64,000 bases of DNA from Bacillota bacterium (lineage in GTDB: Bacteria; Bacillota_A; Clostridia; Lachnospirales; Lachnospiraceae): the NCBI GenBank assembly GCA_023407175.1, contig JAEYMU010000006.1:1-64000 (forward strand), in the 5' to 3' direction. This document shows positions 1-7,567 of the stretch, in pieces. Below the pieces are notes generated by a model that saw only the letters and a program-made list of their open reading frames with translations, did no database searches and was not told where the DNA came from. How positions within the stretch are numbered: position 1 is the first letter of the stretch; each line of letters opens with the position of its first letter. The position numbers and the translations under genes are program-made.

Positions 1-806
1 TGATAGATGGTATTAAATATGTATGGAACAATCCGTTACAGACCATAGAAGGGGTCAATTTCTTCTCAAGGGCCCTTCATTCCGGAACAGAAGAAAATGA
101 TCTGCTGGTTCAAATGATAAAGGAGTCAGGAAAAGAATTATCAAAGGAATTTATAGAGGGGGATGCAGATAAAAAAGCCAGAATGTTGGGCCAAGCCGTC
201 GGAGAAGTTTTGCTGGCCTTAGTCAGTACCAAGGGGGTGACAGCCGCTGTTGATGCAATAAAAGCGGGCATTAAATCCGGGGAGATAGCCTCTTGGTTCA
301 GCAAATTCAGCAAAGGAACAGCTACCGCAGAGGATATTGCCAACGGCTTAGGAAAGACTGCGGAGGCTGTTGACAAAGCGGATGATTCTGTTAAGATTAT
401 AGGTAATATTGAGGGTTCGGAAATTGGTATTAAGGGTGGCTTAGATTCAAGCTTATTAGATGAATTAGCTAATAGTGGTGTAAAATATAATCCAGATGAT
501 GTAGTAGCGGTAACAAAAACTGCTGATAGAAAATTAACTTGGTTGGAAAATGGTAGTGATACAGCTGGACTAAATCATATCATAAAAGAACATGGTACTG
601 ACTTTGCTAATAAGGGAATATCACAAGAGGAAATACCAAATTATATTACTCAAGCATTAAACGAAGGAAAAGTTGTTGGATATCAAGGAAGAGGTACTGG
701 TAGACCAATATATGAATTTTCATATAATGGTACGACACAAAGAGTAGCAATTACTGTGGGTAGTAATGGATTTATTGTAGGTGCTAATCCAGTGTCAATA
801 AATTAG
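1..806 (+). CDS. Polymorphic toxin, C-terminal part (gene starts before the window)
   Basis: The reading frame is open from position 3 with no start, so this is the 3' end of a larger gene; the first internal ATG is at 114. Codons 1 to about 137 form an alanine/glycine-rich helical pre-toxin segment that recurs almost identically at 1990-2391. From about position 414 the sequence changes to a compact tip domain with a conserved-looking LNHIIKEHG, a GRPIYEF strand, TQRVAITVG and a terminal GFIVGANP. This arrangement of His, Arg/Thr and late strand motif is what I expect of BECR-fold RNase toxins (Bacterial toxin 35-like or EndoU-like); the family name is recalled, not searched. The next gene, 16 bp downstream, is probably its immunity protein. 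The delivery part (Rhs, LXG or similar) lies outside the window. Confidence 0.75.
   Translation, partial: IDGIKYVWNNPLQTIEGVNFFSRALHSGTEENDLLVQMIKESGKELSKEFIEGDADKKARMLGQAVGEVLLALVSTKGVTAAVDAIKAGIKSGEIASWFSKFSKGTATAEDIANGLGKTAEAVDKADDSVKIIGNIEGSEIGIKGGLDSSLLDELANSGVKYNPDDVVAVTKTADRKLTWLENGSDTAGLNHIIKEHGTDFANKGISQEEIPNYITQALNEGKVVGYQGRGTGRPIYEFSYNGTTQRVAITVGSNGFIVGANPVSIN
12..413 (+). repeat. Direct repeat, copy 1 (pre-toxin module)
   Basis: About 400 bp nearly identical to 1990-2391 at a constant offset of 1978 bp. Similarity stops abruptly within the codons NIEG at the border of the toxin tip. It is the homologous arm shared by alternative toxin cassettes. Confidence 0.9.
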
Positions 807-822
807 TCAGGAGAATGATACG

Positions 823-1140
823 ATGAAAAAAATAAAGTTAAAATTAGAATATCAATGTTTCCCAGTATGGTTGTATGATGAAAATGACAATTTTATAGAC
901 AATGAATTGCCCGACGAAATCATAGGGGATGTTGAAATTGATCCATTATGTGTGAGTTTACAGGAACAATATGATTCATTGTATAAGAATGATGGAAATG
1001 AGTTTGCATATGTTGGTTTTGAAAATACAGTATCAAAGAATGAGTTTTTAGCTAAACTTATTCACGTAGTAAAGATATTAAATGAAAAAATTGGAAAGTC
1101 TTATGAAATAGAGAATAGCATTAATATAGATAATCTGTGA
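823..1140 (+). CDS. Probable immunity protein for the upstream RNase-like toxin
   Basis: A 105-residue acidic protein that begins 16 bp after the toxin stop, preceded by a GGAGA ribosome binding site. It has no signal peptide or membrane segment. I do not recognise the family. The role is inferred only from position: polymorphic toxin tips are almost always followed by their own small cytosolic inhibitor. Base composition is markedly AT-rich, like the other immunity genes here and unlike the core genes to the right. Confidence 0.6.
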   Translation: MKKIKLKLEYQCFPVWLYDENDNFIDNELPDEIIGDVEIDPLCVSLQEQYDSLYKNDGNEFAYVGFENTVSKNEFLAKLIHVVKILNEKIGKSYEIENSINIDNL

Positions 1141-1333
1141 TTTTTGAATGTGTAGTGAGAAAAATCAGTTGTGCATTCTGACATAGCATGCTGCTGTGGA
1201 GTAAGTTTACGTCAAGGAATTATCTTAGAGAACGCTTGTATTTGGGTGTAATATGCTTTATCGACCACCTACATGATATCCAAAGTCCATCTGGATTACC
1301 AAGTTTTGTGAAAATACAATAAGGGGCTGAGAT

Positions 1334-1732
1334 ATGACTAATAAAGTATATAATATTTCAAAAAGAGAAATGGATGACCTTAAAGAGGAACTCAAGAAAG
1401 ATAATTATTTATATATTGTTGAAGTAGATGGTAATACTATTCAGAGTCTTCAAGACTATTTAAATGCTGTAAATGAGAAGTTTGATTTTCCCATTCCAGT
1501 TCGTGGATTAGACGGATATCTCGATTGGATTAGAGACCTTGAATGGCTTGAGAAAGAAAAATATGTTTTTATAATTAACAATTTTAAAAATTATATTAAG
1601 GAGGATTTAAATATAAAGGATAGAATTATCAAAGATTTAGAAAAGATAGTTCTTCCTTGGTGGCAAGAGGAAGTTGAAGAATGCGTTGTTGACGGAAAAG
1701 CTAAACCTTTTAATGTCTATTTAGTAGACTAA
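1334..1732 (+). CDS. Barstar-like RNase inhibitor (orphan immunity protein)
   Basis: This 132-residue protein has the order expected of barstar family inhibitors: an N-terminal strand YIVEVDGNTI, a helix, a loop FPIPVRGLDGYLDWIRDLEWL resembling the barstar FP..G.N.DAL.D.L.DL block, and a late strand ending in VYLVD. Barstar proteins bind and block barnase-type RNases. No barnase-like gene stands next to it; it sits between one complete toxin/immunity pair and the displaced cassette, so it is probably an orphan immunity gene kept from a lost toxin. The start ATG follows AGGGGCTGAG, a weak ribosome binding site. A terminator follows at 1755. Confidence 0.65.
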   Translation: MTNKVYNISKREMDDLKEELKKDNYLYIVEVDGNTIQSLQDYLNAVNEKFDFPIPVRGLDGYLDWIRDLEWLEKEKYVFIINNFKNYIKEDLNIKDRIIKDLEKIVLPWWQEEVEECVVDGKAKPFNVYLVD

Positions 1733-1754
1733 GTTATAGTAAAAAATTCTTAAG

Positions 1755-1787
1755 GCAGTTATCTCACCACGGAGGTAGCTGCTTCTT
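1755..1787 (+). terminator. Rho-independent terminator
   Basis: GCAGTTATCTC pairs imperfectly with GGAGGTAGCTGC around a short loop, followed by TTCTTTT. It ends the barstar-like gene. Confidence 0.6.
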
Positions 1788-1932
1788 TTACTTATAATAA
1801 CCACAACAATGCTCTACTTCCGGCAGCACGAAAACAACCACTACTTCCAGTACGGTTTCTACAAGCGGCTGTTCCACACCATCTACGGCACCGGTTAATG
1901 CAGAGTTACCGAGTGCTCCGGATGCATCATCT

Positions 1933-2742
1933 ATGGCTACTAATTTGCTTTTGGGTGTCAAAGATGCTGTAGTCGGTACGGTAGATGGCCTGATAGATGC
2001 AATCAGCCATCCGTTACAGACCATAGAAGGGGTCACTTTCTTCTCAAGGGCCCTTCATTCCGGAACAGAAGAAAACGATCTGCTTCTTCAAATGATAGAG
2101 GAATCAGGAAAAGAATTATCAAAGGAATTTATAGAGGGGGATGCAGATAAAAAAGCCAGAATGTTAGGCCAGGCCGTCGGAGAAGTTTTGCTGGCCTTAG
2201 TCAGCACCAAGGGGGTGACAGCCGCTGTTGATGCTATAAAAGCGGGCATTAAATCCGGGGAGTTAGCCTCTTGGTTCAGTAAATTCAGCAAAGGAACAGC
2301 TACCGCAGAGGATATTGCCAACGGCTTAGGAAAGACTGCGGAGGCTGTTGACAAAGCGGATGATTCTGTTAAGATTATAGGTAATATTGAGGGCGCGGAG
2401 AAGACTTGGACTTCTTCGGATAAATATGTAGGAGAACTTGCAAATGCGATTGAAACAGAGTATCCTGGAAAAGTTGTGGATGTAAATAAAACAGTTTATC
2501 GAGCAGATGGAACCCCATTAACAGATTACGACATAGAATTTGACAATGCAATAATACAAGTTAAGCAAGGTGGAGGAAAAGGTGCTACTTCGCAAGCAAT
2601 TAATACAGCTTCCAGTACGAATAAAGAAGTAATTGTGTATTTACCTGATCAGAATCCAGGAGCAGCTGTAGTAAAAGGATTACAAGAAAAGGGATTTAAA
2701 GTTTTTACCAATGAAGAGGATTTATTAAATTATCTTAAATAA
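1933..2742 (+). CDS. Displaced toxin cassette with PD-(D/E)XK-like nuclease tip (5'-truncated)
   Basis: The frame is open from 1801 but has no start codon before ATG 1933 and no ribosome binding site there, so this is most likely a promoterless C-terminal cassette rather than a free gene. Residues about 20-150 repeat the pre-toxin module of the first gene. The tip differs completely: VNKTVYRADGTPLTDYD, then IEFDNAIIQVKQGGGKG, and a last strand plus helix. An acidic residue, a spacer and then a QVK strand fit the restriction-endonuclease fold (PD-(D/E)XK) used by many contact-dependent DNase tips; this is motif reading, not a search. A Ser/Thr/Pro-rich stretch encoded by 1801-1932 looks like a linker. 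An immunity gene follows 23 bp later. Confidence 0.7.
   Translation: MATNLLLGVKDAVVGTVDGLIDAISHPLQTIEGVTFFSRALHSGTEENDLLLQMIEESGKELSKEFIEGDADKKARMLGQAVGEVLLALVSTKGVTAAVDAIKAGIKSGELASWFSKFSKGTATAEDIANGLGKTAEAVDKADDSVKIIGNIEGAEKTWTSSDKYVGELANAIETEYPGKVVDVNKTVYRADGTPLTDYDIEFDNAIIQVKQGGGKGATSQAINTASSTNKEVIVYLPDQNPGAAVVKGLQEKGFKVFTNEEDLLNYLK
1990..2391 (+). repeat. Direct repeat, copy 2 (pre-toxin module)
   Basis: Second copy of the module at 12-413. Most differences are single bases. It could let homologous recombination swap the downstream PD-(D/E)XK-like tip and immunity gene onto the upstream toxin. Confidence 0.9.
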
Positions 2743-2765
2743 TTTGAAGAGGAGGAATTTATGGG

Positions 2766-3110
2766 ATGAAATGGGTTATATTAGTTGGAAATGATAAATT
2801 AGACATTAATTCAGTATACAATATCGACCATTTTGGAAGCAAAAAGATTACTATGTTGACTCCAAACAGAATTGTTGTGGATTATGAAAACGAACATGTT
2901 TTTTATGAATATTCTGAAGACGTAATAAATGACTACGAAAACGAAGAATTAAAATTAATTCCTTTTAACAAACCACATTTTATTATCATGACATATACTT
3001 CAGAAGAGCTAATGAAAAGAATCCTACGACAGAATAATTTTTTTAAAGGGATTTATGTGGATGATAATAGCGGAAAGATACTACCAATAGAGCAATTTAA
3101 TAATATTTAA
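2766..3110 (+). CDS. Probable immunity protein for the nuclease cassette
   Basis: This 114-residue, AT-rich gene lies 23 bp after the cassette stop. The ribosome binding site GAGGAGG precedes two ATGs: the one at 2761 hits a stop after two codons (ATG GGA TGA), so 2766 is the usable start. The protein is soluble with alternating strands and acidic patches, typical of nuclease inhibitors, but I do not recognise its family. The frame stays open for 31 codons beyond its stop, which may be a remnant of a longer version or chance. Confidence 0.6.
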   Translation: MKWVILVGNDKLDINSVYNIDHFGSKKITMLTPNRIVVDYENEHVFYEYSEDVINDYENEELKLIPFNKPHFIIMTYTSEELMKRILRQNNFFKGIYVDDNSGKILPIEQFNNI

Positions 3111-3212
3111 ATAAATGGGCAGGAAGTTGATTTTTCACAAGAACAGAAGAAATGCTTTTTTTGTAACATAAAAGATTCAAAAACAATGGAAAAAGTAATA
3201 CCATAGAAAGTT

Positions 3213-3277
3213 CCCCAACAGCTTTATCTGTTGGCGTTCTTTGGGGTCATGCTAGCTTTCTTGGCATGACCCCTTTA
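3213..3277 (+). terminator. Two consecutive hairpins, the second a terminator
   Basis: CCAACAG/CTGTTGG (3215-3234) is followed by GGGGTCATGC/GCATGACCCC (3243-3273) and TTT. A longer pairing CCCCAA/TTGGGG overlaps both. It ends the cassette transcript before the IS66 element. Confidence 0.65.
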
Positions 3278-3486
3278 ACCTATATTATTTTCGACCCTAT
3301 CTATTTTTGTGGATTTTAGGGAATTTACGTCTTTACATTTTTCTAACAAAATCATAATACTTAATTATATAATTGTGGTTGTTGAAAAGGGTACGAATAA
3401 ACGTAAGTGCTTCAAAAGATGACGTAGTGAAAAAGAAGTGATCATGAGCTATACTGACCTGAATAAAGAAATTCAGGAGGAATCTT

Positions 3487-3816
3487 ATGAATCAGAAATC
3501 ACTTGAGCTCTGGAAGCAGAGAATCGCTGACAGGAAAGGCAGCGGTTTGAATGTCACCGATTGGTGTGAGAAAAACAATTTAACAAAACATGCTTACTAC
3601 TATTGGTGGAAACGTGTGGAAGCTGATGTGCAGAAGCAGAAGTCCGATGCTTCAATGCCCATGTTTGAAGAAATTAAACCAACATACATTGCCCCAAATA
3701 AAAATGTGAAATTAGACCTCCAGGTTACCTGGAATGATATTAATCTTACAATCAGTGATTCTGATACTGCAAAGCTTGCAACAGAATTCATCAGACAGCT
3801 GCAGTGCCTATGTTAG
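3487..3816 (+). CDS. tnpA: IS66 accessory protein TnpA
   Basis: A 109-residue protein beginning NQKSLELWKQRIADRKGSG and continuing VTDWCEKNNLTKHAYYYWWKRV, a helix-turn-helix pattern typical of IS66 OrfA. The ribosome binding site CAGGAGGAA lies just upstream. OrfA is needed for IS66 transposition in studied members and is presumed to bind DNA. It overlaps tnpB by a few bases, so the two are translationally coupled. The gene itself appears intact although the element is not. Confidence 0.85.
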   Translation: MNQKSLELWKQRIADRKGSGLNVTDWCEKNNLTKHAYYYWWKRVEADVQKQKSDASMPMFEEIKPTYIAPNKNVKLDLQVTWNDINLTISDSDTAKLATEFIRQLQCLC

Positions 3817-4127
3817 GCCTCTTTGCAAAGGATGCTTCACACATATTTATCGCCTGCGGACCCACTGACTTTCGTAAGCAGATAGATGGTCTAGTTGCAA
3901 TGGTTAACCTTCAGTTTAAACTGGATCCGTTCTCTGACCAGTGTGCATTCATCTTCTGCAACAAAAGGAAAAATTCAATCAAGGTTTTACGTTATGATAA
4001 AAACGGTTTTGTTCTGGCAAGCAAAAAGCTACTTGATGCAATGAAATTCCAATGGCCCAGGGATTCCACGGAAGTGAAAGAAATCACTTCCCAGCAGTTG
4101 GAATGGCTCCTGCAGGACTTGCTATAG
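3804..4127 (+). CDS. tnpB: IS66 accessory protein TnpB
   Basis: A protein of about 107 residues with the strong TnpB signature CGPTDFRKQIDGLVAMV near its start and CNKRKNSIKVLRYDKNGF in the middle. The frame opens with GTG at 3804; ATG at 3810, overlapping the tnpA stop, is an equally good start. TnpB is an essential but poorly understood IS66 accessory protein. It is intact and unrelated to the RNA-guided TnpB nucleases of IS200/IS605. Confidence 0.88.
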   Translation: MPMLGLFAKDASHIFIACGPTDFRKQIDGLVAMVNLQFKLDPFSDQCAFIFCNKRKNSIKVLRYDKNGFVLASKKLLDAMKFQWPRDSTEVKEITSQQLEWLLQDLL

Positions 4128-4325
4128 AGCAGAAGAAAGCACTTCATTTAGTAGAAATGAGTGTAGATAACACCTGCTTTTAGTCGTTGTGAATACGACG
4201 AAGAAAGACATTGAAATGTGCTTAAAATCAGCATTTTTCAAACTTGAAAAGTCATTAAAAACATAGCAAAAATCACTCAAAAATGGTATACTAAAGATAA
4301 CAAAAAACGAAGGAAACGTATACCG

Positions 4326-4850
4326 ATGACAGAGCAGGAAGAACTTCTGATGCTGCGTGCCTTAGCTGAAAAACAGAAAGCAGAACTGGCAGCAAAAGAT
4401 AAAACCATAGAAGGACAAAAGGGTCAGATTGAAGACCAGAATGTCCAAATCGAAAACCAGAAAGCCCAGATCGAAAAGCAGAAAATACAGATAGAAAACA
4501 TGGTACAGGCGCTCCTTCATGCCCGAAAGAAGCTGTTCGGACCATCATCAGAAGTCATCCGTCAGGTGGAAGGACAGATGAATCTATTTGAGACCACTCT
4601 GGAGTTGGCAAAAGAACTGTTCAAGGAACAGAAAAAGATAACCGTCCCCTCTTATACCAGGACTGCCAGACGGCCAGGCGTCAGGGCTGAAATGCTGGCA
4701 GGACTTCCAAAAGAGATTGAAGAGTTCATCATCAATCCGGAGGAAACCTGTTCTGTCTGCGGCAGCGAGTTAAAAATCATCGGTAAGAAACTGATCCGTA
4801 CCGAGGTAGAATTCATTCCGGCGAAATTGAAAGTAAAACAAATCGTATGA
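4326..4850 (+). pseudogene. tnpC: IS66 transposase TnpC, truncated
   Basis: The N-terminal 174 residues of the DDE transposase are present: a coiled coil made of about four near-identical heptads (IEDQNVQ, IENQKAQ, IEKQKIQ, IENMVQA), the ARKKLFGPSSE segment, and a zinc-binding CSVCGSEL motif. The frame then ends at KVKQIV, before the catalytic DDE core, and the DNA beyond bears no resemblance to IS66. Loss of the core makes the element dead. Confidence 0.85.
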
Positions 4851-4946
4851 GAAACTATTAGATATAGTCCCGCTAAGCTCTTCTTTTGGGAAAAATTCTG
4901 TGGAAAACCAAAGACCTTTTTTCAAGCGTAAAGCCAAGTAATTTAA

Positions 4947-4985
4947 ACACAGACAACCGCTTAGTAAGTTAGTGGTTGTCTGCGT
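4947..4985. repeat. Inverted repeat (hairpin)
   Basis: ACACAGACAACCGC faces GTGGTTGTCTGCGT with an 11-base spacer. There is no strong T-run on either side, so a terminator role is doubtful. The surrounding stretch 4851-5137 holds no gene I can support; short open pieces look like toxin debris. Confidence 0.5.
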
Positions 4986-5137
4986 TATATATAGCTGGGA
5001 TAGAGTATTATTGAATATCTTGTAATACACACCATTCATAACCTCAATGCCAATCCGAACACCGAGCCGGAAACCGATTATAAAATTTTCGATTATTTTA
5101 GCCGAATTGACACTGCTCTGAGAATTAACAAAGTTAA

Positions 5138-5593
5138 GGAAAGGAGCAGGATTATAAGCATGAAGAACAGTTTGAGGATTTATTATTAAGATTTTTTGTT
5201 CATACATCTTTTGAAAAAAAGAAAGATGAAAAATGCGTTACTTATAGTGGATATTATTCCCAATATGGTTTTATTATTTCCTTTATTGAACAAAAAAAGG
5301 ACCCATATAATATTTATGATTCAGATATTTTAAATGGTGAGTATATATACAATCAAGTAATTATTTTTGATTTAGACAAAAATAAAGATATAAATACTAT
5401 ACAAAATACTATTTTTGAATTTTGTTGTTATATTTACGAAAATGTTGAGACAGATTTATTAATTACCTCAGATAGTCATGGAGAAATTTGTTTGATTAAA
5501 TCTCAAGAAAATAAGTTGATTTTTTTGCGTAATGATTTTATAAATAATGAAATCTTTGAAAAGTATCATCTAAAAATTAAGTTTAAACCTTAA
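5138..5593 (+). pseudogene. 5'-truncated immunity gene, SitI3-like
   Basis: An uninterrupted frame of about 150 codons runs from the stop at 5135 to the TAA at 5591 but contains no ATG near its beginning; the only nearby ATG (5160) is in another frame and ends quickly. The protein has a VIIFDLDKNKD strand, a TDLLITSD..GEICLI block and a final hydrophobic segment before KIKFKP, a layout I associate with SitI3-type immunity proteins. The identification is tentative. It is very AT-rich like the other immunity genes. Lack of a start suggests its 5' end and partner toxin were deleted. Confidence 0.5.
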
Positions 5594-5598
5594 AATCC

Positions 5599-5668
5599 TT
5601 AAGCAGTCAGCACTGCTGTCTGCCATGAATCGGTAGGTGTACTTGACTTTAACCAGCTTCATTTTCGA
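5599..5668. repeat. Diverged repeat, copy A
   Basis: This segment aligns with 6028-6120 at roughly two thirds identity by eye, including the tail ..TTTAACC..C.TCATTTTC. Each copy precedes a small AT-rich gene or gene piece. It may be the decayed 3' end of an older toxin cassette. Confidence 0.5.
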
Positions 5669-5749
5669 CCCCATAGTTCACCCCTGCTTTAGTACCAAGT
5701 TTGACCTAGAAAAAATGGGAAAGTTGATATATATAAGACTTTTTAGAAT

Positions 5750-5905
5750 TTGAGCGGCTGGTATATCAACGCCAATGAAAAAGAGATTTTACTTAAAGCT
5801 AAAGAAAATGGAACAGCATATGATGATTATTCGGATTCATATGTATCTGCAAAATGGTCAAAGTCAAACAGTGGAAAGCTTGAGGTTATATTTAGAAAAT
5901 ATTAA
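5750..5905 (+). pseudogene. 3' remnant of a small gene, probably immunity
   Basis: About 50 codons are open after a stop at 5744, from TTG 5750 to TAA 5903, giving SGWYINANEKEILLKAKENG and ending KLEVIFRKY. There is no ATG and no ribosome binding site. Base composition and position match the neighbouring immunity genes. Family unknown. Confidence 0.4.
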
Positions 5906-6027
5906 CCTTAGTAGATACCTTGTAAAACATAGAATTTAACCATTTGCTAGTAACCATAGTCACCAAAAAGTTGTACTTTGCCTATTTTACAACCACCTAA
6001 GGAAAAGCAGACATTTTTCATAAAAAA

Positions 6028-6120
6028 CTCTAAGCGCTCGGCATTGCCGACCGCTGTAAACCTGCGGGTATGCCCAAAGATGTATCTGCCTTTAACCCGC
6101 ATCATTTTCACCGCCATGAG
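6028..6120. repeat. Diverged repeat, copy B
   Basis: Partner of 5599-5668, with an insertion of a dozen bases. It ends 14 bp before the ATG of the next intact ORF, directly over its ribosome binding site GAGGAGA. Confidence 0.5.
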
Positions 6121-6133
6121 GAGATAAAGAATT

Positions 6134-6592
6134 ATGGAAAAAACATACAAAAGCATAGTAAATAATCAGATTATGCAGTATTTTAGTGAGGTAAGAGGCA
6201 GATCACTAATGAATCATGCAGCAAATACTTATGGAATTGAAGCAACTTTGGCTATTGCAAATCTTTTGTGTCCTGAAGTTGTGGAGATTAATGATTGTAT
6301 TTTTATTTCTGAATTTTATAATGGAAATATTGACAGCTTAGAAGAGCAGTATCATGGTGACAAAAAAAAGATGGAGATGTTTGTAAACAGTTGGTCTTTA
6401 GCTGATTTCTTTCTGTTAGCAAGTAATGAATTGGTGCATAAAGATGAGATTATTATGGAATTTGGTAAGGTAATTAAGTATTTTTGGCAATTGCGTTTCA
6501 AAGAGCTGTTTCCTAAAAGAAATATTATTGTAGAAGTACGAGATGGAATTATGGGAGAACGCGGTCTTACAGTAACCGTTTATCAGGAGTAA
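6134..6592 (+). CDS. Small soluble protein of unknown family, likely immunity protein
   Basis: The gene encodes 152 residues with a GAGGAGATAAAG ribosome binding site. It is predicted soluble and mostly helical, with a tryptophan- and phenylalanine-rich centre (NSWSLADFFLLASNELV) and a C-terminal strand pair. No signal peptide or catalytic motif is visible. It is the only intact gene between the broken IS66 element and mgsA and lies among immunity remnants, so an orphan immunity role is the simplest reading. I do not recognise the family. Confidence 0.55.
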   Translation: MEKTYKSIVNNQIMQYFSEVRGRSLMNHAANTYGIEATLAIANLLCPEVVEINDCIFISEFYNGNIDSLEEQYHGDKKKMEMFVNSWSLADFFLLASNELVHKDEIIMEFGKVIKYFWQLRFKELFPKRNIIVEVRDGIMGERGLTVTVYQE

Positions 6593-6692
6593 ATAGGGCA
6601 AAGTACAAATCCCCATGTTCTGGAAACTATATGTTAAGTTTCGGATCGTCAGGTACATTTGAAACGTAAAATAGACTTAGGAGAACATTATA

Positions 6693-6916
6693 GAATTATT
6701 TGATATAAAAAATTTTTTAAGGAATTCAATTATCCGAAAGAATTTATTAAGGTCAATGAACTTGGCCTAATTGATTTTGAGTTTTGGTATCTTATGAAAA
6801 AAGACCAAGTTGAAACAAGAATTAAAGGACTGCAATGCCGTTATCCCGAAAGAAAACTTATACCTTTTGCGAAAAGAGATGAAAGCCCTGCGGCATCTCC
6901 GCAGGGCTATTATTAA
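6693..6916 (+). pseudogene. SUKH/SMI1-type immunity gene, frameshifted and truncated
   Basis: Two frames join into one SUKH-like N-terminal half: ELFDIKNF in one frame, then KEFNYPKEFIKVNELGLIDFEFWYL, RYPERKLIPFAKRDE in another. GLIDFEFWYL and RYP.R.LIPFAKRD are the hallmark segments preceding DNDDxACF in SMI1/KNR4 proteins. The switch falls in a run of six T (6713-6718); adding one T restores the frame. There is a ribosome binding site TAGGAGA but no start codon. The remaining C-terminal half is replaced by the mgsA terminator hairpin. Confidence 0.6.
6883..6912. terminator. Terminator of mgsA (hairpin AGCCCTGCGG/CCGCAGGGCT)
   Basis: A perfect 10-bp stem sits directly after the mgsA stop on the minus strand and is followed by TTTCATC there. 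On the plus strand it overlaps the end of the SUKH remnant and could also stop transcripts from the toxin region. It marks the border between accessory and core DNA. Confidence 0.8.
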
Positions 6917-6918
6917 CA

Positions 6919-7395
6919 CTATTTAAGTTCCTCCAGACGGCCCTGAATTACTTTATTGTAATTCAAAACATGCCGCTCATAATCATCCTCCATGAATTTG
7001 GAGGTAATCAGAAAATCCGCCGTCGCCCGGTTGTTGGCAACCGGAATATCATATACTGCACAGATGCGAAGCAGCGCCTTCACATCGGGATCATGGGGCT
7101 GGGATGCCAGCGGGTCCCAGAAAAACACTACAAAATCAATATTACCTTCCACGATTCTGGACCCAATCTGCTGGTCGCCTCCAAGAGGTCCGCTGTTATA
7201 TGCCTTCACAGGTAGGCCTGTTTTATCAACAATTAATCTGGCTGTAGTTCCTGTTCCGCACAGAAAATGGCTCTTTAAAATATCTTTATTCCTATCCACC
7301 CATTCCACCAGCTCATGTTTTTTGGTATCATGGGCTATTAAGGCAATATGCTTCTGCTTTGCAATCGTAAAATTGATATAATCGTCTTGAATCAT
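6919..7395 (-). CDS. mgsA: Methylglyoxal synthase
   Basis: Converts dihydroxyacetone phosphate to methylglyoxal and phosphate, a cytosolic bypass that relieves phosphate limitation or sugar-phosphate stress. The 158-residue protein carries IALIAHDTKK with the conserved early His, the CGTGTTA phosphate-binding loop, the SGPLGGDQQIG block with the catalytic Asp, and FFWDPL..QPHDPDVKALLR. Its length is typical. It stands alone with its own terminator and a non-coding upstream stretch (7396-7567) that should contain its promoter. Confidence 0.96.
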   Translation of the reverse strand: MIQDDYINFTIAKQKHIALIAHDTKKHELVEWVDRNKDILKSHFLCGTGTTARLIVDKTGLPVKAYNSGPLGGDQQIGSRIVEGNIDFVVFFWDPLASQPHDPDVKALLRICAVYDIPVANNRATADFLITSKFMEDDYERHVLNYNKVIQGRLEELK

Positions 7396-7567
7396 TCTAT
7401 GCTTCCTCTCCTGCGTACAAACATAATTGATTTGGTATCATACAGCTTATGACACCTGTCATCATTATACTCTCAATTATTATCATATAGGAAAGAATCC
7501 GCAATTGCAAGCATTACTGTGCAAAATCAGCGTCTTTTATCATGGCCTGAAAGCACCTTCTGATAAC

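Larger units (their letters stand above)
3403..4850 (+). mobile_element. IS66-type insertion sequence, truncated
   Basis: Three genes in the IS66 order (tnpA, tnpB, tnpC) are present. The left end is tentatively placed at GTAAGTGCTTC (3403), because IS66-family ends usually begin with GTAA; I could not find a matching right inverted repeat. The transposase gene stops after 174 codons where family members have roughly 500, so the right half is gone and the element should be immobile. Confidence 0.8.

Noticed and set aside
1141..1333. Possible decayed toxin tail before the barstar-like gene
   Set aside because: Several short open pieces exist in different frames, but none gives recognisable toxin motifs.
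3111..3206. In-frame 31-codon continuation after the immunity stop
   Set aside because: AT-rich DNA gives such lengths by chance; no similarity supports a readthrough protein.
3804..4127. TnpB name suggesting an RNA-guided nuclease
   Set aside because: This is the IS66 accessory protein; no RuvC motifs are present.
4770..5207. 145-codon minus-strand frame
   Set aside because: It crosses the broken end of the IS66 transposase and shows no protein features.
5947..6156. 69-codon minus-strand frame
   Set aside because: No ribosome binding site, and it overlaps the start of the plus-strand gene; the local repeat explains its apparent conservation.
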